DNA of 64,000 nucleotides from assembly GCF_019399895.1 (NCBI RefSeq), contig NC_091871.1:7221001-7285000 (forward strand), in the 5' to 3' direction. The notes beneath the pieces are model-generated. The model was not told the DNA's origin, did not search any database, and saw only the letters and a list, made by a program, of their open reading frames with translations. Shown piece after piece: positions 45,804-59,158 of the stretch. The DNA comes from Cardiocondyla obscurior. Its lineage: Eukaryota > Arthropoda > Insecta > Hymenoptera > Formicidae. Positions within the stretch are counted from its first letter, which is position 1, and every line of letters starts with the position of its first letter. A program made the position numbers and the translations under genes.

Positions 45804-48800
45804 ATGGAGGAGACGAAGATCATTTATCACATGGACGACGAGGAGACGCCGTATCTGGTGAAACTCAACATATCGCCGGAAAGAGTGACCCTGGCCGATT
45901 TCAAAAATGTTTTAAATCGGCCGAATTACAAGTATTTCTTCAAGTCGATGGACGATGACTTTGGGTAATTAGTTAACTAGTCTCATTTACGTTCCGCCGT
46001 CGAATCGTACTTTCCGTTTTGTCCTTTGTTTCACAGGCGTGTTACACTTTACGTGATATATTACGTTGGGTCTCACTTTGTTCAACTTGATGTACATTCT
46101 GAACATTATTATTCTTAAAAAAAATTTACTTGTTTAATTTACTTTTGACATTTTTCTGCTTGTACATTGACAGATGTAGATATATATGTATGTAAAATTT
46201 TTTCTCAGTTATAAAAAAAATACGTGCATGCAGTACTGCTATTTAGTACTGCTGCAAAAAATTATCTTTCATATTCTTTTCTTTCTTATTCATGTTCTTT
46301 TATGCTTGTAAAGTACATTAAATTATTTTTTTTTGTAAAAGAAAGGGAATATTTATTTTTCTAGAGTGGTGAAAGAAGAAATAGTAGATGATGATGCCCA
46401 TTTGCCATGTTTCAATGGCCGTGTTGTCTCTTGGGTAAGATTCTAAAATATTTATTTTGTAATAAATGCAAGCTCTTTAAATAATAATTATTTGAAATAG
46501 TAAAATGGAAATATATTATTTTAAATCTATGTTTCCTTCTTCTTAATTGATTAAATATACAAGGTCTTCTAAAGTTAATGGAAAAGAATTAAGGCATAGA
46601 ACTTTGTTTTTTGTTTCAATAAATTTGATCTGTGCCCAAATTCTTTTCCATTGACTTTAAAACACCTGTTTAATTGTAAAATGTAATAAAATTATGTGTG
46701 CTATCAAGTTATTAATTTGAAATTGGAGTAACCTCTTTTTTTTTCTCAAAAATTAACTTTGCATGGTATATGTTGTTTGTAATGAAATGATACTTTTGCC
46801 AGCTGGTATCTGCTGAAGGTAGCAATGTTTCGGATGGTGCGTCTCAATGTACAGACTCCGTGGCGCATAGTGAAGCAAAACATGATCGTGTAGATCATGC
46901 AACTCCTGGACACGGTAATAGAGCGAATGCTCCGCTTTCACACGATGATACGTTGACGGAAACAGAAAGTATTATAAGTAGTCGACAGGGACATCACTTG
47001 CATAAAAGTTCGAGGCATCATTCGGAAAAATATGAAAAATATAATAAATATAATGGTGAGTTATGTGCCTTGTATCTTCGTTGTTAATTTGTTACTTTAT
47101 AATTTTAATTATAATATTTAATTTAATTATAATATTATAAAAGTCAATATATAATTATAATTAAATATTTTTTATTATGAGATTTATACATAAAATTTTC
47201 GAACAACGTGTAAAATCACGTCTAGCAAGGAGTAGTATTTCTTTTACATTTTTGCAATGTACTTAATTACTTAATAGGACTCCGGATAAATGGTCATTCA
47301 AAGCATCGCTCTGGTCATGGATATGAAACTGCGTCTATTTTAAGTTCAGACCTCGAAACTACGACATTTTTAGAATCCGATGACGACGCAAGTAGTCGTA
47401 TTACTTCAACAACGGGTCGACACACCAATATGAGTAGCACAATTGACAGGGGCACTCTCGGTAAGAAAAAAAATGATATGATACTACTTTAAAAAAGAAT
47501 GATATCGTGAGGAGTCTCCGTCTCTTTTTATTTGTGCATGTGCCAAATTCGTAAATTCTTACAGATCGACGTCGACCGCAAAGAAGACGACGGCATAGAT
47601 TACCACCTATGTCTCGAACTTCGTCATTCAGTAGTATTACTGACAGTACAATGTCTTTAAATATTATAACTGTTTCGTTAAATATGGATACTGTTAATTT
47701 TCTCGGGATTAGTATTGTCGGTCAAAGCAACAAAGGTGGAGATGGTGGAATATATGTCGGTTCAATAATGAAAGGGTTGGTATATAAACGCGCGTGTGTA
47801 CACGTGTGTAATAGTTTTAGTAAAATGTTTAAGAGATTCGTAATCTCTGTATACTTAATTACACGAGAACAGAGCACATTCTGTAGTCCTTTTGGTTGCA
47901 TCACCATTTATTTAAACGTCCAAAGTTTTTTATTAAACCGTATTATAATGCAAAGTGTTATTTCATGTATTTTAATAATATTTTCCATCGTTTACTATAT
48001 TATAACTTACCTAAAATAGGGGAGCAGTTGCTTTAGATGGTCGAATAGAACCTGGTGACATGATTCTTCAAGTTAATGATATTAATTTCGAAAACATGTC
48101 CAATGACGAAGCGGTGAGAGTTTTACGCGAGGTGGTGCAAAAACCAGGGTATGACAATTGACTTTTAATCGTTTTTAATTATTAACAATTTACTCTTAGC
48201 AAACCATGAGATTTATGTTTAAGTGAAATTTCTTTTTAGACCGATTAAACTTGTTGTTGCAAAATGTTGGGACCCAAATCCAAAGGGCTACTTTACAATA
48301 CCTCGCACAGAGCCGGTACGTCCCATAGATCCTGGTGCATGGGTAGCGCATACGGCCGCTATACGAGGCGAAGGTTTTCCACCTCGTCCACCAAGTGCCA
48401 CAACGTTAACTTCAACTTCGAGCAGCCTTGCTAGCACACTGCCAGACACTGAACGTAAGTATGCTGCAATGCGATAAATTTAACATATACTTAAACGTAT
48501 TTAATATGTAGTTGTAAAAATTAACAAAATCTTTATATTATATTATTTTATTATATAAATGGATGTTTTATGTATTGCAAGAACGTGTTTTGGATTATTT
48601 TAATTCAGGACCTCTGGAAGAGCTTCACTTGACCATTCATACCGATATGCCGACAATAGTACGAGCGATGGCTCGACCTGATTCCGGCTTGGAGATACGC
48701 GATCGAATGTGGCTGAAAATTACTATTCCGAATGCATTTATTGGCGCGGATGTCGTGGACTGGTTAAACACGCACGTGGAAGGATTTCTCGATCGACGTG

Positions 48801-49682
48801 ACGCCAGGAAATATGCATCGCTTATGTTAAAAGCTGGCTACATTCGACATACAGTAAATAAGATAACGTTTTCCGAACAATGTTATTACATATTTGGTGA
48901 TCTGTGTTCAGCTATGAGTAACATGAAACTAGACAATGATACAGTTAGTCCCTTGCCACCACCAAGCGCTTGGGATATGCCTTATTCGGGAACATATGCA
49001 CCACATTCGGCGACAGGTTACAGTCCCATGCCATTTAATTTTACAAATGAGCCCACGGTATATGGTTATCATCGAGAAGAAAGTGTGCACAGTGGTTCGG
49101 GTAAAGATTCATTATTTTTTTTACAATTTTTTAAAGCGATTTTTTTCGTTGCGTATGTTAGCATATACGGACCGTTTGCTTCGAATGATCATGTGCTGAA
49201 AGTGTCACTTTATTTTTGTCGTTCGTTATATCTGTGAAAAATAGAATGACGCTCTAAGCGCGCGAACACCCAAAGCTAGCGCATCCATATAAACATCATT
49301 CCGCAAATTATCATATGCGTGTATGTAAGTATATAAAACTAATTATGTATTTATATTAACATTAACAGGTGGTAGCAGTGCAGGTAGTGAACGCATTTGT
49401 AAGGAACCTATTCATGATTTGAAGTCGTGTTCTTCGGCATCGGAATCGGAGCTGCATAATCCGTCGGTGCCGTCAATGCCAAGTAAAAATTCCGGCAACG
49501 GTAATGGATCGAATGGAAAGAGGTCCAATGGAAGCCGCAGTCGTTCCAGCGGTTCCGAACAATCTGTTCAAACGGGAACAGGATCAGGAAATCAACAAAA
49601 TCAGCAAGACTTATCTGGTAGTAGACAGTCATTTCGCATTGCGATGGGAAATCCTTGTGAATTCTTTGTCGATGTTATGTAG
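45804..49682 (+). CDS. dsh: Dishevelled, Wnt and planar cell polarity scaffold
   Basis: Cytoplasmic scaffold that polymerises through its DIX domain to recruit Axin and binds Frizzled at the membrane. Nine coding exons: 45804-45964, 46365-46434, 46803-47055, 47278-47460, 47565-47775, 48020-48148, 48240-48454, 48582-49100, 49369-49682; phases agree, 684 residues. DIX about 1-82 (KIIYHMDDEETPYLVKL; HLPCFNGRVVSW); a Ser/His-rich linker; basic run at 224-234 and Ser/Thr-rich stretch; PDZ about 253-346 with the FLGISIVG binding loop at 268-275; DEP about 425-515 (MWLKITIPNAFIGADVVDWL); conserved C-terminus IAMGNPCEFFVDVM. Exon 1 begins at the ATG of the conserved DIX start. The donor of exon 5 is a weak GTTGGT. 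Length lies between fly (about 620) and vertebrate (about 700) proteins. Exon 8 read through its intron would give a truncated form. Confidence 0.96.
46558..46669. mobile_element. Palindromic MITE-like element in dishevelled intron 2
   Basis: Left arm CTAAAGTTAATGGAAAAGAA and right arm TTCTTTTCCATTGACTTTAA are inverted copies; similarity extends outward to CAAGGTCTT / AACACCTG and inward for about 10 bp more. Arms are about 45 bp with a short spacer. It lies wholly within the intron 46435-46802. It is compatible with a small foldback transposon; an intronic hairpin RNA is an alternative. Confidence 0.5.
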
Positions 49683-52670
49683 CTGTTGTACATAGAGAAA
49701 AAAAAGAGCTAGATACATATAGCGCGGGGACATAAAGCTAAACACGTGGATGAATACTTTGATAAATAATTTTTTTCAAGCACATTAAACCGTCGCTCTA
49801 TGCTTGCTAAGTGAAGATTAATGCTGATAAATACTTGTAATGTGAAATCTGTTTCTCTCTTTTTTTTCTTTTTAAATATTTTGTGTCTCAGATCTTTCAG
49901 TACTTTTGTTTCATAATCGGAGATTACTTGATTGTAATTGTCATGAATCTATCGTGCGCTCCGATATTCATGCATGGTTACTATCGCTTTTTCTAATGTT
50001 CAAAGTATTTATTCACTAATTTCATCTAGCGTGCACAGATTTGAATAGGAGGTTTCAAGATCTTTTTTATTCATTTATTTGTATATATCTATATCAAATT
50101 TTTATATATCGTCGTTTGCATTTTATTTCGTTTGCATCTTGCATAACAGTACTTTGCAAAATATATTTTGTGAGGTTACGTTGATAAGATACATTGCATG
50201 TTATAACGAAGCGATGTATACGCACTAATACGATTCGAGTTACGTTACAACTCGTAAAATTTTACTTGAACAAAGAAATAAAACCCAAGTCTTTACAGTT
50301 TGCAATATAATAAAATTTTCGTATCTCGTTTTCGTTATTCGTTTCTTTGGGTGACGTTTCGTAAATAGAACTTTTTTTTGTATTTTTTTTTTCTCTTTTT
50401 TTGATATCTGTAGCAAACAATTAATATAAAAGATACTTATAATTTAATAATACAAGCAGTTTTATACATATAAAATATTAGCTCAGATCTTTCGTATATA
50501 TTACGATATTGATTATATATTAATAGAAGAATAAACTTGTATACATGATAAAATGAATGTATCGAGGTAAATTGTTCCGAATAATGACAAAACATTTTAC
50601 CATTGTCTTTCTGCATGACGTATGTCCTGTATTTGTTATCGTATACTTACACGCAATTTCGCACGCTTCGTTGCAAATGTAACTATATGGCAATCGTTAC
50701 TTTTACAGTAGCACGATCGCACAAAATATAAAGCACAAAAAATGAACATGTGTAAATAACACGGTTCACATCAACTGAGAACAAACTGTTAGAATTTATA
50801 AGAATTCTTTGCACATGCATGTAATTTATACTTTTATAACGAAAAAAGATGTAGTACGTCTAATAATGCCATTTAATTGATTGCGTTTTAGGATTATCTA
50901 CGACAATGGGACAGCTATTTCTTTAAAATCGAAGGATATTGTTTCAAAATATCTAATAATTCAATCATCTCCATTACTTTAAAAGTATCTCGGCTAAGCG
51001 GAAACGTTTGTCCGAAAAAATAAATAAAAGAAATGTTAGCGTATGCGAAATATATTTCATCGCGTTTGCAATTGTAAACTCATTAGAAACTTATACGCGT
51101 AACAGATTCCTATACTGCGTAAAGCTATTACCTGAGTCGAAAAAAGAAACAGACTTTGCAATTATATTATACGACATGTTGGAATTCAATGTACATATTC
51201 AATAGGCAATATTCAAATTCAATCAAATTACTCCCATATTAAATGTGCCATTTTATCACGCAGTGTTGCAAGTATAGAAAGCTGCGAACACTTGTAATTT
51301 ATGTAGATGCTTGTGCAAGTTTATGTTTTTAGAAGTTACGTTTGTCGTCATTGTCTCAAATATTTTTTATATAGCGATATACAGTTTTCATATATGTTTT
51401 ATTTAAGTTTTTAAGTGTATTTTACGTATTATATTGTCAAAATGCGTTCTTTCTATTTATACCTTGCCATTATATTATGTCGACTCCACTTACCGCATTC
51501 TGTTACAAAAAGGAAATCTTTAATAATACTCGACTCGATACGACGATGAAAAAGAAATGTATATTCTTAGTTTATATTACTACCGTCGTATATAAAAATG
51601 ATATTTAAGCCCACGAAATAATTACAAACGTTAAAACTATCTTTTTCGGTTTTAATATATTAATAATAATAACGACAAAATATGTCTTTAATTTTGTCTG
51701 CATTGGCACGTTTATGCTAAGCCACTTTTAAGTAGTTAAAATATTATGTTGACGGTACACGAGACGCAAAACATGTTAAGCCAGTATAAAATCAGCGAGC
51801 AAATGGTCACTGTGTGTTTACTATACGACGGGACAGTAACCTCGAAATATAGTTTCACGAATATCAATCCACATATATCCAAATATATTCAAATTTTATT
51901 TATGATACATTTGTTACGAGATAGAAATAAATAATTATTTCAAAGGAAACTTTTTTGCGTTACATCAAATCGTTTGTATTTTATCGTTTTGTTGCTTATC
52001 GTGAAGCTATACTGACAATTTTCAATATTATGCAATTTTTCTATTTAATATATAAAATATTTTACTAATGGAAATAATTTTATATAGACGAAGATTATAA
52101 TACAATTTAATTTGAAAATTGTAAGTAACTAAATCTCTAATTTTTAATAAAGAAAATGCATTTATGTTTATTTTGTCACAAACATTTTGCGAAAAATTGC
52201 ATACGAGTCGATTGCATTTAACTTTCATTGTATTCCACCGAGTTATCATGTGCGTAATTATTTATATAGACAAGTACAACGTAATGTAAGATCCACGTCT
52301 AGCGCATGTTGCAGACAATTAGTGCAATATATTTGATGATAATCTGTCTTTCTTTTTACAATTACATTTTATAATTATATTTTTCATCAAAAGTCTCTGT
52401 GCCAATTATTGCAACTCTAATTTGCAACATAGTCGCATAGACGGTGGAGAGTTTTATGTAGATTTCTGGAATTTTTTTTATCTTGTTTTAAAATTCAACG
52501 TTCTTATGAAATGTTTTCTACTTCTTCCGTTTGTATTGCCCTTTTATTCTTCCCAAAAATAGGACATTTGCGTTTCTAATTCTTGAAATATTATATCGTT
52601 AGTATTATATTATTATATAATATCTTGTCAAATACATAACCGAGTCATTTTTGTGCCTTGTGCTGCGCTG
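49683..52670. other. dishevelled 3' UTR and AT-rich intergenic DNA
   Basis: No coding evidence. AATAAA signals occur, the first good one at 50277-50282 about 600 bp after the stop. The rest is AT-rich; where the 3' UTR ends cannot be decided. Confidence 0.5.
50277..50282 (+). terminator. Candidate poly(A) signal of dishevelled
   Basis: AATAAA about 595 bp downstream of the dishevelled stop codon, in an AT-rich 3' region. Other AATAAA motifs follow (for example near 50531), so alternative 3' ends are possible. Confidence 0.4.
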
Positions 52671-52901
52671 ATGAATGACGCAGGACGGCGTATGCACGAG
52701 GAAAGTCATACGCAAACTAGTGATTTGGATAACAATAGCAGAGATGATATCTGTGAGTGTATCTTTATATAATCATGATACGTATGATTGCTCTATTTCT
52801 CACACTGTGGTATTGTGCTGTTTTATAAAACGCAATGAAATAAAATATTTCTTTTTGCAGATGAGGAAGACATTTTGGAATATCAATTTCTGCACAAGTG
52901 A
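52671..52901 (+). CDS. Short two-exon coding-like segment (alternative dishevelled C-terminus or a small protein)
   Basis: A frame opens at ATG 52671 and reads MNDAGRRMHEESHTQTSDLD, then NNSRDDI, to a perfect donor GTGAGT after 52752; a good acceptor (TTTCTTTTTGCAG, ending 52860) joins in phase to YEEDILEYQFLHK and a TGA at 52899-52901. The joined product is 40 residues, acidic and free of low-complexity bias. Alternatively the first part starts at an acceptor AG at 52683; the exon then begins in phase 1, the same phase in which dishevelled exon 8 ends (49100), so it could be spliced on as an alternative terminus. I do not recognise the peptide. It could also be the last exons of an unannotated gene, or chance. 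Confidence 0.35.
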
Positions 52902-53625
52902 AGATCTTTGTTAAAGTATACGTACCGATGACGGCAACCAATTGAATGAGTGGTCAAGATATATTTCCATTGACGTTTCAACGTTAGTTGAATGGAAGTA
53001 GCAAACGCGAAACGTATATTTATATATTTAATAGGCCAATTTTGATAAAATATCATAGAAAGTAAAGAAAATATTAAAACACGTAATTATAATTTATATA
53101 TATATTATATAAATAACGGCTATACACGTAATAAAATTATGACGACATAAAGGTCGTGGTAATTAAAGTTTGTTTTACGACTTTGCTACACCTGCATAAT
53201 TCTCTGATTTTTCAAAAGTGGCATTTACAATTTTCTATTTCAAAAAGACGAGAAAAAAGAAAAAAGCCCAATCAATATTCCTAATCCAAGAGTAAAAGTT
53301 TAAAAAATTTTTTAAGATTCTTATCGAGAATGCTAATTGATTATTATCATTTTTATCTTCGACATATCACGGGTTATATTTTGTTCCCCGATCTTTCTTT
53401 CTTTCTTTTTTACCTTCTATGCTTGATATTTTAAAATAATATACAATAAACGTATTTTAAAATATTATATATATATATATTTCTCTATTATTTTTTATAT
53501 TTCTAGAAACCGTTCAAATGTAAATTACGCGTTTACAATAACAAATACGCTAGATAATCGGAATGCGATTGGAATAAATCGTATCGGTGCACATACAACA
53601 CTACATATTGGTCGCCACACATGTT

Positions 53626-56600
53626 TTACCAGACCGAACATTTGTTCACGGGATTCATGGGAGAACCAGGAGGGCAATTGAAAACCTCGGCAAAGTCTTT
53701 CGAATTAGAGAGCGTGCCGATCACTCGAAACCTGCCGGGCGAATGTAGAGCTGTTTTCAATTTATTTCTCGTTGCTTCGGGACGCATCGAACCGCACCAT
53801 ACTTGAGCAAAATTTAAAAAAAACAACTGCTTGCCCGTCACACTCATTCCGGGTAAGGTCTCGTCTTCCTTTTCGTTCGAACGCAGCCATCTCTCGTATG
53901 CCTGTAAGGAAATTTGAGTCGTTGAAACTGGACTTTCAGAGACTTAAACTTTCTTTGGTTTTTATTCGAATGAAAAGAGAAAACAGAAACTTAAAAAATT
54001 ACTCTAAATGCCTGTTTAATGCCACCATTATCGGCAATATTTTCCCCTTGAGTATTAACACCGTCTATCTGCATTCCAACTTCCTTCACTGTATAACGAG
54101 CGTATTGATCTGCAAGAAAAAAAGACAATTTAATTACGAAAATAACGTAATCTATTGCTATTAATTAATAAAAAAATTTTCTTTTTATACCAATAAGACA
54201 TTGCGCTCGTCGGTGAAAACCGTCAATCGCTTCGTCTTTCCACCATCTATGAAGATTTCCATCCTGGTCGAACAATCTACCTTTATCGTCAAATCCATGA
54301 GTAATTTCGTGTCCGATCACGACACCAATCCCACCGTAATTTAAACTTCGTGGAAAAAATCTGTGATAAAAAGGAGGCTGTAATATGCCTGCTGGAAACA
54401 CTGGAAGATAAAATGAGAAAGAGCTTTAGATGGTGTAATAGCTAAACTTTGATTTTTTTTTTAAAGCGTAAAACTGCGAGAGAAAGTATATATAAAAATA
54501 AGAATATAGATGCTATTTATTAAACAACAGGCTAAAACTGACTTATTTGATTTTTGTTGCGACTGTAGTAAGCGTTGACAACCGCTGGAGCAGTGTTCCA
54601 CAACGTTTTATTAACTGCGCTACCAAGACGCGCTTGTTCAACTCTGGTCAGGTGCCGTAGAATATTTAACGTGTTCTCAAAATACTTGTTTGGTCGAATT
54701 ACAACCTGCGTTAAAATAATATTAATTATAAACCACTCATTATTTGTCTCCATTGCGTATCGTAATACACCGTTAGCGCGAAATAAATGCGCCTCAATAC
54801 ATATATTAATTACATGTACAAATTTAGATACTAAAAGTATATTACATCTTTGTAACGATCGTTTAATAGGTGTGTCTGTAGAATAAAATCTGGATAGCCG
54901 ATTCTCAGCGACATAGCGTTTACTTTTTCAGATGCCAAGTACTTCGTTTCATCGTCGATCCAACTGGTTTTATCAAGCAGCTCTCTAAATGATCGCTGTA
55001 TCTCTCGCGTCATTGATAATGTCTGCCGGAAGACAAAATATGTCGTGTAATAATTCATATTTAATTAAGATAAACATTTTATTTCTACCTTTTCTTTGCT
55101 CTTTTACTCTGAAAAGAGTTGAGCATACTTACGTCGTTCTTACTATTTTCATCGAAATATTTTTTGACAAACATTGAACCGACAGCCATATCCATATTAG
55201 AATTAACTTGGGTTACGCAATTCTTCCATCTGGACGGTGCTTGCTCTCTACCGAATAGAATATAATAAAACTTTTGTTTGACCTCCTGAAAACGATCGTC
55301 CAAATTATTCACTCTGTGCCGTACAAATCTCCATAGAAGATAATTTGCTACTGTTCTGCAAAAATAATTAATTACTCGCTTTAACGTTTTATATATTTGT
55401 ATTAAAAATGCAAAATATCGCAGGAAAGAATCGTATTTGCAATATGTTAAATTTATAATGCACCTAGGTTGCGTTTTCGAAAGTAGAACAACCAAATCTT
55501 GGATATATTGCAAGGCGAAGACAACCACTGGCTCAGAAAAATGAATCGGTCGACCCAAAACGATCGACAAATAACGGCGCCAATCAATTTGCGGCACGAG
55601 TGTTCTCAATTCGCCAATATTCATTCGTTGATAGAGCTCTGAAAAATTTCGTCTCTCATCCGGTGACAATGTAATCTACGAGATTCGAGATCGTTAATCG
55701 TATCGTGAACTAAATGACATGATAAATGAAGACTAAATAAGAACGTACCGATGCTAGCTGCGTTTCAAATTGAATTAGCTCCTCAGCATCAATAGACGAG
55801 TTGTTCAAGGATGCGCCGAGTAAGAATGCGATGCTTATTAAGTAATCCTTGTAAGCTTTCAAGTAGATCGCGTTAGATGGTTGAAGGAAATAATCTCTCG
55901 TAGGAAGTCCGAGCGACGTTTGATCAATCTGTAAAAATTTGAAATATTCGCATTTCACTTTTTGTTTAAATTTTTATTCAAAAATGTGAAAAATATCTTT
56001 AGAATATATTATAAAATAATTTTCACGTCTCTATTTAAAACAGATGCATAATTGTTTTCAGGCACTCGTTTAAAATAAGAAATATTTCAGCAAATGAGTA
56101 TCGAAAAATAATTTTGCACTTTGTATTTTTAAACGGAAAGGCGGAAAATTCTTTAGCCTTTTTCTAAATGTATTTTTCACATTATGGGTTAGATCGAGGA
56201 ACGATTTTAATGGCATAGCATGGCAAGGAAGAGCAAGGTCAAGCACGATACGACCCTGTTACCTGTATCACGTACTTGTCGCTGTTTTTAATATCTGGAC
56301 CCACCCATTCCGAGATTAATACGTCATTATTATACAATCGCAGTTGAGCGGTCAAAAGAAGCCAGTCGAACTTGTCGGAATCCCAGTCTGGTCTTAGAAT
56401 CGGCCAGCCACCAAGTTCGTCCAGAAGTCGAACGAGTGGTCGTTCCATACGTTGCTCCAAAATCTCTAGCCAAATCCTTACCACGTTAAATAGTTGGCAC
56501 AAATAATATTAGCTTAACTTATCTATCCACGTACGCTGAAAGGCAGATATGACGACGGCAGCCAGCGAACGTGATTTTAGCGTCGTGTGCGTCGAGTTTC

Positions 56601-57882
56601 ACGTGTGTCGCATGTATTATATACCGCGCCGGCCGGTTTGCCGATGACTGATTTCTTCCCGTTCTCTCATCCTTTGCCTCTGCCTCTGCCGCTTAGAATT
56701 ACGTACGCTGGCCGCTGTCGCCGCTAAAAACGTCATATCTACCCTTCGGTGTACATCTACTTACCGTAATTCATGCAGCTTTGAAATAGATATTTCGCCT
56801 TAATCGTAGCATCATCATTGTCTATCCCGTCGATGTCGCGTGATATTGGATCTTCCAACAATTCTCTCAATATAGAATCCAGCGATTCTCTGAGCATCTC
56901 GAAGGTATCGTAACCAGCTTTGTCTTTCGGAATAGGATTACGTTTCGCCCAATTACCACAAGCGTATTGATAGAAGTCCTGACACGGGTCCATACTCTCA
57001 TCCATGTACCTCAGCATTATTCGAGCTACATTTAACAAACTCTCTTTTAGATTATCTTTAATTTGTCAAAGATACTTTTAGTACTTTCATGCCGTCGCGT
57101 TTTCTTCGACAAATAATTTATAAGTCGGCAAACGGCGATATTAAAAAAATATAGTATATCGAAAAGTTTAAATTAAAAGAGATAAATTTGAAAGAAAGAA
57201 ATTTCGTAGCTTGCTATTATATGTATACTCGCCTCGAGCTTCTCTAATACTTGTAGCGTTTTCTTCGTCTTTCCAAAATGTACGGAGATTAGGCGCTTGG
57301 TCATCCTTGATCGCATCGACCACCGATAGCCGCGTTTCATTGACCGAAGAAAAAAGCTTGTCTTCTTCACGGATCTTTTTCAATGATTTCTCCTTCGACC
57401 GTTTCTCAACACCTATGTCGGCGAATCTTAAAATTATTAAATGGCATCATTTCTTCCTCTTCTTTAAATATATAAAATTTCTCAAATACATCAAGATTAA
57501 CAATTTGACTATTGCAATTGAGATTCACATACGATTAGATAAAAATTAAGAACTGAAATGATCAATAATTAATAGATTTCGTGTATTGATCGGTTTAAAA
57601 TATTAATTTTTAATAGTTACACTTGGTTCCATTACTTTCGTAAGTATCGTCAGCTATTTCTTCCAGGTCCAGATAGTAATTGTCCGAAAATTTATTTTCC
57701 TTCATAGTATTCCGCGTGTGGCTGCTTTCGATCGTATCGCCGTTCTTTACCTAGGCAGAATTAATTAATAAATGATAGAATCATTTATGCGCGCATACAC
57801 TTTGGACAGTATAAGTATAATATATATGCGACATACTTTTGCTCTTCTTAAATATTAAAACATAAAAAATAAAATTAAAAAA

Positions 57883-57942
<60 letters not shown>

Positions 57943-59158
57943 ATACATAAAATTAAAACATAAAAAATGAGAAGCGGCACGCACCTTGACTCGCTCGACG
58001 TATGCCCTCACCCTGTCTGAACCCAAGACGGACCTCTCTGCCGTCTCTCCACCTATCCTAACTGATTCTTCCCTTAAAAGAGAATCTGCCAATTTGCCGT
58101 TAGCTAAATGAGTGTGCGTACGAGTCGAGAACGTCGCTCGATCGTCCACCAGTTTGAAACCATCCCTCGTGTGATTCTCCTGAAAAGGATTGTGTCGTCT
58201 TCGGGATACTTTCTTGCCTTGTGGCGTGTGTGGATAATGATTGCAGACGCAGATTGCAAGGACAGATCGGAATAGAACGGGAGAGAGAAAGAAAAGAGAG
58301 AAAATAAAACGAGGCGCGAAGATGAGAAACGGACGTGAAAAAGGGACGCGTAGAAGAAGGGAGCGGTAAAAGGAGGACAGGCAGGGGAAAGTGGGTTATT
58401 CTTTAATCAGAGAGCCAAATTTGGGATCTTGAGTCTTGAATTTGTTTGGAGATTAAGTACCCCGTCGATGTCTCGTTTGCGTCGGTAGGGCGATTGCGAT
58501 CGAAACGGGGGATGCGTGTCTACGGGCACGTAACTCGTTTTCATATCGGGAAGCAAAAGTCGGTCCTCTTCTTCGGTTTCTTCCGTCATACGTTCTACGT
58601 CGTTGCGACTGGTAGCTGGTAATATAATTCATCAATTATTCAAGATCATACGCTATAGTTTGACAATTATCTTTATCTCTTCGATACGTCGAGATATATG
58701 TATATTGCATGCAATGATGGTAATTAAGGAGCTAAAGCTTACGCCAAAGAACGTCATCCTCGATCCTTTTTTTGTCCTGTTCTTTCATCTCGTAAAATGT
58801 AGAAACTGCGCGCGAATCAGTGGCTTTGGCTGTGCCTTGAAATCGTGATAATGCGATAAACACTATAGTGATCGGCAGCAATACGGCGGGTATAAGAAGC
58901 ATCAGTTTGATACGAAAGCGTCGCGCTTCGTTTCCGCCGGTGCACCATCTGAATGTTACAAAAGATTCACTCAATAATTTGTTAAAAATACGAGAAACTT
59001 GTCCTCAGAAGTACTTTAAGAAAAAAATATGTTATCAAACTTGTAACACACTTGAGTCTACCGGTTTCCTTATTGATAGCCAGTCTGCACGACGGGCACG
59101 GTCCACCGCTCAAAAAATCATCGTCGCTGAATTGGTTCAAATTACTGCCACTTTGCAT
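53626..59158 (-). CDS. Neprilysin-like M13 zinc metallopeptidase, type II membrane protein
   Basis: Ectoenzyme that cleaves small peptides outside the cell. Sixteen coding exons (high to low): 59052-59158, 58743-58948, 58461-58615, 57985-58179, 57636-57750, 57233-57412, 56765-57043, 56263-56465, 55749-55928, 55464-55675, 55133-55355, 54846-55022, 54543-54705, 54191-54400, 54003-54109, 53626-53901; all phases agree, 995 residues. A Cys-containing cytoplasmic part (GPCPSC) precedes one membrane helix at about 51-69. A long stalk (about 70-320) includes RRKR at 149-152. Catalytic domain: PCQDFYQYACGNW, NAYYS, zinc motif HEITH at 829-833, third ligand in GENIADNGG (Glu891), HSPGRFR, and terminal CSVW. 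The family is usually about 750 residues; the excess is in the stalk. The CxxxxC pair that usually opens the ectodomain is missing. The intron after exon 6 uses GC-AG. An upstream in-frame Met (59176) is possible, but TTTTTAG just before 59158 suggests a 5' UTR splice. Confidence 0.9.
57891..57937. repeat. (AT)n microsatellite in a peptidase intron
   Basis: About 23 AT units within the intron between coding exons 4 and 5 of the M13 gene. The flanks on both sides contain AAACATAAAAAAT. Confidence 0.9.
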
